The notes beneath the pieces are model-generated. The model was not told the origin of the DNA and did not search any database. It saw only the letters and a program-made list of their open reading frames with translations. From the NCBI GenBank assembly GCA_947378695.1, contig CANCKZ010000002.1, forward strand, positions 1-17,169: a stretch of 17,169 bases of DNA. Direction: 5' to 3'. Position 1 is the stretch's first letter, and the number at the start of each line of letters is the position of its first letter. The translations under genes were made by a program, and so were the position numbers. This document shows positions 13,671 through 17,169 of the stretch, one piece after another. Source of the DNA: Rickettsiales bacterium. GTDB taxonomy: Bacteria > Pseudomonadota > Alphaproteobacteria > Rickettsiales > Deianiraeaceae.

Positions 13671-14567
13671 TTATTCCTCCACGCCGAAAAATTGATCGAT
13701 AGATTGACTGATTGTGTCAATAATTGTGTTGCGATAAACCTGCGAACGCAGAAGAATTTCCTCTTCCGGGCTAGACAAAAAGCCAAGCTCAATAAGAACG
13801 GAAGGCACATCGGGCATTTTAAGAACCGCAAAACCGGCACGCCTGTGGGGGCGAGGAATCACGAAAAGCTTGTTTTTTTCCGAATTTCCCACCAAAATTT
13901 GTGCGAAATATTCCGAGCGAGAAATCGTCGCAGTCTGTGCAATGTTAATCAAGGCGGTTTTCACCATTTCGTCTTTTGCGGTGGTTTTGAAGGTTATGTC
14001 CTCGCTTGAATGACTTTCGGCGAGCATTTTTGCGATACTATCCGAGGCCTCATTCGAAAGCGTGTAGAACGAAATTCCACGAGCATCAAGATTTTCCGCC
14101 GAATCTGCGTGAATTGCAATCATTAGCGAACCCTTGTATTCCTGTGCGAACTTTCTGCGTTGAACGAGAGTGAGGTAGGAGTCCGACTGGCGAGTCAAAA
14201 GCACATTATACCCCATGTTTTTCAGGCTTTTTCCAAGCAAAATTGCGTATTGAAGCGTCAATTCTTTTTCAATTGTGCCCATTATGCCGGTCGTTCCGGG
14301 GTCTTTTCCGCCATGCCCTGCGTCAATTATTACCATTTTTGTTTTGCGTTTTTGAATGGAATCTTTGCTTGACGCCGCTTTTTCAAGAATGCTGTCAAGT
14401 TTGTCACGGCTTGTCATTTGGGCGATGCGTCCAAGAATTTCGTCAAGTTGCATTTGACTTGAAGCCTCGTTTGTTATAACAATGCCTTCTGGGATATGCT
14501 CTTTGAGGTCGCTGCGAATTTCAGCATGAACATTGAACGCCAGCAAAAGGAAAAATAATATGTTCAT
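13671..14567 (-). CDS. amiC: N-acetylmuramoyl-L-alanine amidase (AmiC-like, Amidase_3)
   Basis: This periplasmic zinc enzyme cuts the amide bond between MurNAc and the peptide stem, typically to split septal peptidoglycan when cells separate. The 298 residues start with a short signal peptide (MNILFFLLLAFNVHA, cut after Ala15). The catalytic domain runs from about residue 77 to the end, with VIIDAGHGGKDPG (79-91, His85), Glu100 in EKELTL, AIHAD (151-155, His153) and LIELGFLSS (258-266, catalytic Glu260). An insertion near 170-225 (YTLSNEASD through ATISRS) corresponds to the autoinhibitory helix of EnvC/NlpD-activated amidases, so activation by such a partner is likely. The N-terminal AMIN domain of E. 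coli AmiC is absent; only about 60 helical residues lie between signal and catalytic domain. Its ATG overlaps the holB TGA (14564-14567), implying translational coupling. Confidence 0.93.
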   Translation of the reverse strand: MNILFFLLLAFNVHAEIRSDLKEHIPEGIVITNEASSQMQLDEILGRIAQMTSRDKLDSILEKAASSKDSIQKRKTKMVIIDAGHGGKDPGTTGIMGTIEKELTLQYAILLGKSLKNMGYNVLLTRQSDSYLTLVQRRKFAQEYKGSLMIAIHADSAENLDARGISFYTLSNEASDSIAKMLAESHSSEDITFKTTAKDEMVKTALINIAQTATISRSEYFAQILVGNSEKNKLFVIPRPHRRAGFAVLKMPDVPSVLIELGFLSSPEEEILLRSQVYRNTIIDTISQSIDQFFGVEE

Positions 14568-15466
14568 ACAGCGGGTTTTTTCTGTAAAATAAAGTGAATG
14601 CTGTCAGCAATTTCCATTAAAGCCAGTTGTTTATTGGTGTTAAGGGTCTCAACCGATTTTCGCAAAAACAAAAGGCGTTGCATAATTTGATGGATTTCGT
14701 GCATTTCTTCGAAATTTTTCGCAAGAGTCGCCATTCTGTTGAGGGTTTTTTCCAAAAAAACCTGAGTTTGCTCAATAAATTCTTCGTCAAGTTTTTCCCC
14801 AAGCTTTTTTTTGACTTGAAAAAACGAGAAACTTTGCACGGCAAGCATTTTGCGGTAAATGTGGAAATTATAGCCCGATTGCGTGAAAATTTGGAAATTG
14901 GATTGCTCCTCAAAAAATTTTGTTAGCTTGAAAAAGTTGTCCTCCGTTGAAATATTTTCGTGCAAAATCACTCCACGGGAGCGAACGGTCGCAGGAAGTC
15001 GCTTTTCGTTGGAGTATATAAAATAAAAAAAAGTATTGGCAGGCGGTTCTTCAACAATTTTCAGCAGGCAGTTCAAAGCACTTGGTGTGGCTTCCTCAAT
15101 TTTGTTGATGACTATCACTTTTGTGCCGGAAAAACCCGTATTTTGTGCGAAGGAAATTATGTCACGAGCGTCCTCAACCTTAATTGGGCATTGCCTTTGT
15201 GCGAATTCTGTATAGAAGAGGAAATCTGGGTGGGCGATAATTTCTTGCACCGATTTCTGGTGCTTAAACGATAAAAATTCCAGCAGAACTTTGTTGCCTT
15301 GAAATGAGTAGATATCTGAAATTAACAGGCAGTGGTGTGGAATATTTTCCTTAAAAAGCGAAAGAAAAGCAAGGTTCTCATTGGCGAAAACCTCTTTTTT
15401 TTCAAACGCCATCGAAACGGGCGGCTCAACTTTTTCACTCGGAAAACTAAAAAGAGAGCCGTCCAT
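14564..15466 (-). CDS. holB: DNA polymerase III delta' subunit
   Basis: Delta' is the non-hydrolysing AAA+ subunit of the clamp loader that places the beta clamp on DNA. The 300 residues have the family outline: HHCLLISDIYSFQGNKVLL (44-62) where active loaders have a P-loop, AHPDFLFY (78-85), VEDARDII (97-104), GTKVIVINKIEEA (114-126, Walker B-like), LLKIVEEPPANTFF (134-147) and LPATVRSRG (157-165, the arginine-finger Ser-Arg motif with Gly in place of the usual Cys). The P-loop lacks the Gly-Lys-Thr/Ser triplet and the zinc-binding cysteines are absent; the first is expected for delta'. The C-terminal collar is poorly conserved. It starts 5 bp after tig and overlaps the amidase start by 4 bp. 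DnaX is less likely because ATPase residues are missing. Confidence 0.83.
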   Translation of the reverse strand: MDGSLFSFPSEKVEPPVSMAFEKKEVFANENLAFLSLFKENIPHHCLLISDIYSFQGNKVLLEFLSFKHQKSVQEIIAHPDFLFYTEFAQRQCPIKVEDARDIISFAQNTGFSGTKVIVINKIEEATPSALNCLLKIVEEPPANTFFYFIYSNEKRLPATVRSRGVILHENISTEDNFFKLTKFFEEQSNFQIFTQSGYNFHIYRKMLAVQSFSFFQVKKKLGEKLDEEFIEQTQVFLEKTLNRMATLAKNFEEMHEIHQIMQRLLFLRKSVETLNTNKQLALMEIADSIHFILQKKPAV

Positions 15467-15471
15467 ATCAA

Positions 15472-16776
15472 CTACGCATCAATTGCTTCTGATGCAGGTG
15501 CAGGTTTTAGAATTTCCTCAAGCTCCACCTTTGAAACAACTTTTGCTGTTGCAGGAACTGCGTCATAAAGTGCTTCGAAAATTTTGTTTTCAAAAATGCT
15601 GTTCATTGTTGATTCACGCATTTGCTCGTTTTTTTCGTAAAATCCAAGCAAAGATTTCGGACTTTGACCATACATTCTTGCAATTGATTCAACATACATT
15701 GCGAAATCTTCTTGCGAAACTGTTATGCTGTTTTCTTTTGCGTACTGCATAAGGAAAACGCTAAGTCTTGCGTCCTGAATTGAAGAATCTGCGATTGCAT
15801 CTTCGCCAACTGTTATGCGTTCAAGAATTGAAGCAGGCACTTCAAAGCTTAAATGTTCTTTCATTTGGTTGAAAAGAGTGTCTTTTTGACGAGCCTTGTA
15901 AGCGTTTTCGTAGTTTTCAGAAATTGATTTTTTCATGTCAGCTTTCAGAAGGTCAAGAGTTTCAAATCCATATTTTTTCGCAAGCTCATCGTTAAGTTCA
16001 GCAGGGATTGACGCAAGAATTTCCTTGATTTTTGTCTTAAATTCAACCGGTTTGCCAGCAAGATTTTCAGCGTGGTATTCCTCTGGAAATTTAAGCATAA
16101 GGCTTCTTTCTTCGCCAACTTTTGCTCCAACAAGACCCTCCTCAAAACCTTCGATGAAAGATTTTGAACCAATTTCAAGACGGTAATCGCTCGCAGTTCC
16201 ACCCGGAAATGCAACATCGGATTCGTATCCTGCAAAGTCAATAATTGCAACATCGCCGTTTTCAATTGCCAAACCTTCCGCTTTTGGTTCGTTTGTTGAC
16301 ATATTTTTCGCCAATTTTGCAAGCTCTTCTTCAAGGTCGGCATCTGTAATGTTTGCGGCAACTTTTGCAAGTGTGATTTTTGAGAAATCAAACGCAGGAA
16401 TTTCAGGGAAAACTTCGTATGTAATTGTGATTGTGATATCACGGATATTTGCGGTGTTGCGGTCAGCAGGAAGGCTTGATTCAGCGTCAAGTTCAACTTT
16501 TGGAGACGATGCCAAGTTCAATTTATTTTCTTGTGCAATGTTTGCGATACATTTGTTCGCTTCTTTGTTCACGATATCAAAGTAGACCTTGCCGAAGTAG
16601 GCGTCCTGAATAACGGACATTGGTGCTTTTCCTTTGCGAAAACCCTTCAAATGTGAGTTTTCTTGTAGTTTGTTAAGCTCTAATTCTGTTTGCTTTCCAA
16701 CTTCAAAGCCGGAAATAATACATTCAAAGATTTTAACAAGACCTTTATCTTCTTTTAATTTTGCTTGGTATGACAT
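15472..16776 (-). CDS. tig: Trigger factor
   Basis: Trigger factor is the ribosome-bound chaperone that meets nascent chains at the exit tunnel. The 434 residues have all three parts: the ribosome-binding domain with the signature GFRKGKAP (45-52), the FKBP-like prolyl isomerase domain (about 165-245, with GDVAIIDFAGY and IGSKSFIEGFEEGLVGAKVG) and the helical C-terminal chaperone arms (about 250-434). Length and order are normal. The usual downstream clpP-clpX-lon genes are absent; holB follows after 5 bp and then the amidase gene. The ATG at 16776 lies behind a TTGACT promoter and has no Shine-Dalgarno sequence. Confidence 0.96.
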   Translation of the reverse strand: MSYQAKLKEDKGLVKIFECIISGFEVGKQTELELNKLQENSHLKGFRKGKAPMSVIQDAYFGKVYFDIVNKEANKCIANIAQENKLNLASSPKVELDAESSLPADRNTANIRDITITITYEVFPEIPAFDFSKITLAKVAANITDADLEEELAKLAKNMSTNEPKAEGLAIENGDVAIIDFAGYESDVAFPGGTASDYRLEIGSKSFIEGFEEGLVGAKVGEERSLMLKFPEEYHAENLAGKPVEFKTKIKEILASIPAELNDELAKKYGFETLDLLKADMKKSISENYENAYKARQKDTLFNQMKEHLSFEVPASILERITVGEDAIADSSIQDARLSVFLMQYAKENSITVSQEDFAMYVESIARMYGQSPKSLLGFYEKNEQMRESTMNSIFENKIFEALYDAVPATAKVVSKVELEEILKPAPASEAIDA

Positions 16777-16806
16777 ACTGTTTATGAAAATTTTTTATTC
16801 TAGAAC

Positions 16807-16835
16807 ATTTAAGATTTAAGGGTTTTACAAGTCAA
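16807..16835 (-). promoter_or_regulatory. Probable promoter of tig-holB-amidase
   Basis: On the minus strand, CTTGACT (TTGACT at 16835-16830) is followed by 17 bp and TTAAAT (16812-16807), 30 bp before the tig ATG. The -35 box matches 5 of 6 consensus bases and the spacing is ideal; the -10 box is weaker. Confidence 0.6.
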
Positions 16836-16918
16836 GAATAAAATTTCATTATATATATTACTTTTTTCAAAACCAACAACCCATAATTGCAAGAATTTTT
16901 TTAAATTCATAAAAAAAC

Positions 16919-16949
16919 TTGACTTAATAAAAAATCATTTCCTTTTAAT
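16919..16949 (+). promoter_or_regulatory. Probable ssb promoter
   Basis: CTTGACT (TTGACT at 16919-16924) precedes TTTAAT (16944-16949) by 19 bp, ending 20 bp before the ssb ATG. The hexamers match well but the spacer is 1-2 bp longer than ideal. The 193-bp region 16777-16969 is divergent and serves both tig and ssb. I see no SOS box. Confidence 0.5.
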
Positions 16950-16969
16950 GAAAAAGGTTTTTGTGTTTT

Positions 16970-17169
16970 ATGTCAATAAATAAGGTTATATTACTTGGAA
17001 ATGTTGGTGGCGACCCAGTAATTCGCTCAACTCAGGACGGCAAAAAGATTGCAACATTTTCGCTTGCTACATCTGAAAAATGGAAGGACAAAAATTCAAG
17101 CGAAGCTCGTGAAAAGACAGAATGGCACAGGGTTGTTGTGTTTTCGGACGGTCTTGTTGGCATAATTGA
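16970..17169 (+). CDS. ssb: Single-stranded DNA-binding protein, N-terminal part (3' end outside window)
   Basis: SSB coats single-stranded DNA during replication, repair and recombination. The window covers 66 residues from the ATG at 16970: MSINKVILLGNVGGDPVIRS, then a strand with KIATFSLATSEKWKD and TEWHRVVVF, which form the OB-fold core. The aromatic residues that stack on DNA bases begin to appear (Trp in SEKWKD and in TEWHRVV). The reading frame is open at the window end; the acidic C-terminal tail that binds partner proteins is not visible. The gene is divergent from tig. An AAGG sits about 15 bp before the start, too far to be a typical ribosome-binding site. Confidence 0.96.
   Translation, partial: MSINKVILLGNVGGDPVIRSTQDGKKIATFSLATSEKWKDKNSSEAREKTEWHRVVVFSDGLVGII

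Noticed and set aside
14627..14926. 99-residue plus-strand open frame
   Set aside because: It is antisense to the holB C-terminal region and recognisable as nothing.

Overview
The window is an AT-rich stretch (roughly 35-40% G+C by eye) of a bacterial chromosome, most likely from an alphaproteobacterium with a compact genome. Supporting signs are the rpsU-engB-argB cluster, a short-form phosphatidylserine decarboxylase, an AsmA-type envelope protein, and CTTGAC-type -35 boxes in front of most transcription units. The genes for the MEP isoprenoid route (dxs), arginine synthesis (argB) and glycine cleavage (gcvPB) argue against a Rickettsia-like, heavily reduced parasite. No phage, transposon, CRISPR, tRNA or rRNA is visible. 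The exact lineage cannot be fixed from this piece alone.

Layout. (1) 1-231: 3' end of uvrC on the plus strand, converging on (2) a minus-strand operon read rpsU -> engB -> argB (2021 down to 246). (3) Divergent from rpsU is a plus-strand operon: a 1285-residue AsmA-like membrane protein with a very acidic, repeat-rich cytoplasmic head, then xseB and a SemiSWEET sugar transporter (2150-6519). (4) Its end overlaps by 23 bp the convergent minus-strand pair psd -> dnaG (8917 down to 6497). (5) After a 335-bp divergent regulatory region come dxs, then rpsB-gcvPB, all on the plus strand (9253-13385). (6) A 285-bp gap with degenerate repeats separates gcvPB from a convergent minus-strand operon tig -> holB -> amidase (16776 down to 13671). 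(7) ssb starts on the plus strand at 16970 and runs off the window.

Most genes are housekeeping: DNA repair and replication (uvrC, xseB, dnaG, holB, ssb), translation and folding (rpsU, engB, rpsB, tig), envelope (AsmA-like, psd, amidase) and metabolism (argB, dxs, gcvPB). The least ordinary content is the AsmA-like protein, which carries nine copies of an acidic-aromatic motif ([DE]-[DE]-[YF]-x-F-[DE]) on the cytoplasmic side of the membrane, three of them in a 78-bp tandem DNA repeat, plus a lysine-rich repeat linker inside its periplasmic part. Also unusual are a UvrC that ends before the helix-hairpin-helix domain, several broken conserved gene pairs (rpsB without tsf, dnaG without rpoD, xseB split from dxs), and start codons that consistently lack a Shine-Dalgarno sequence.
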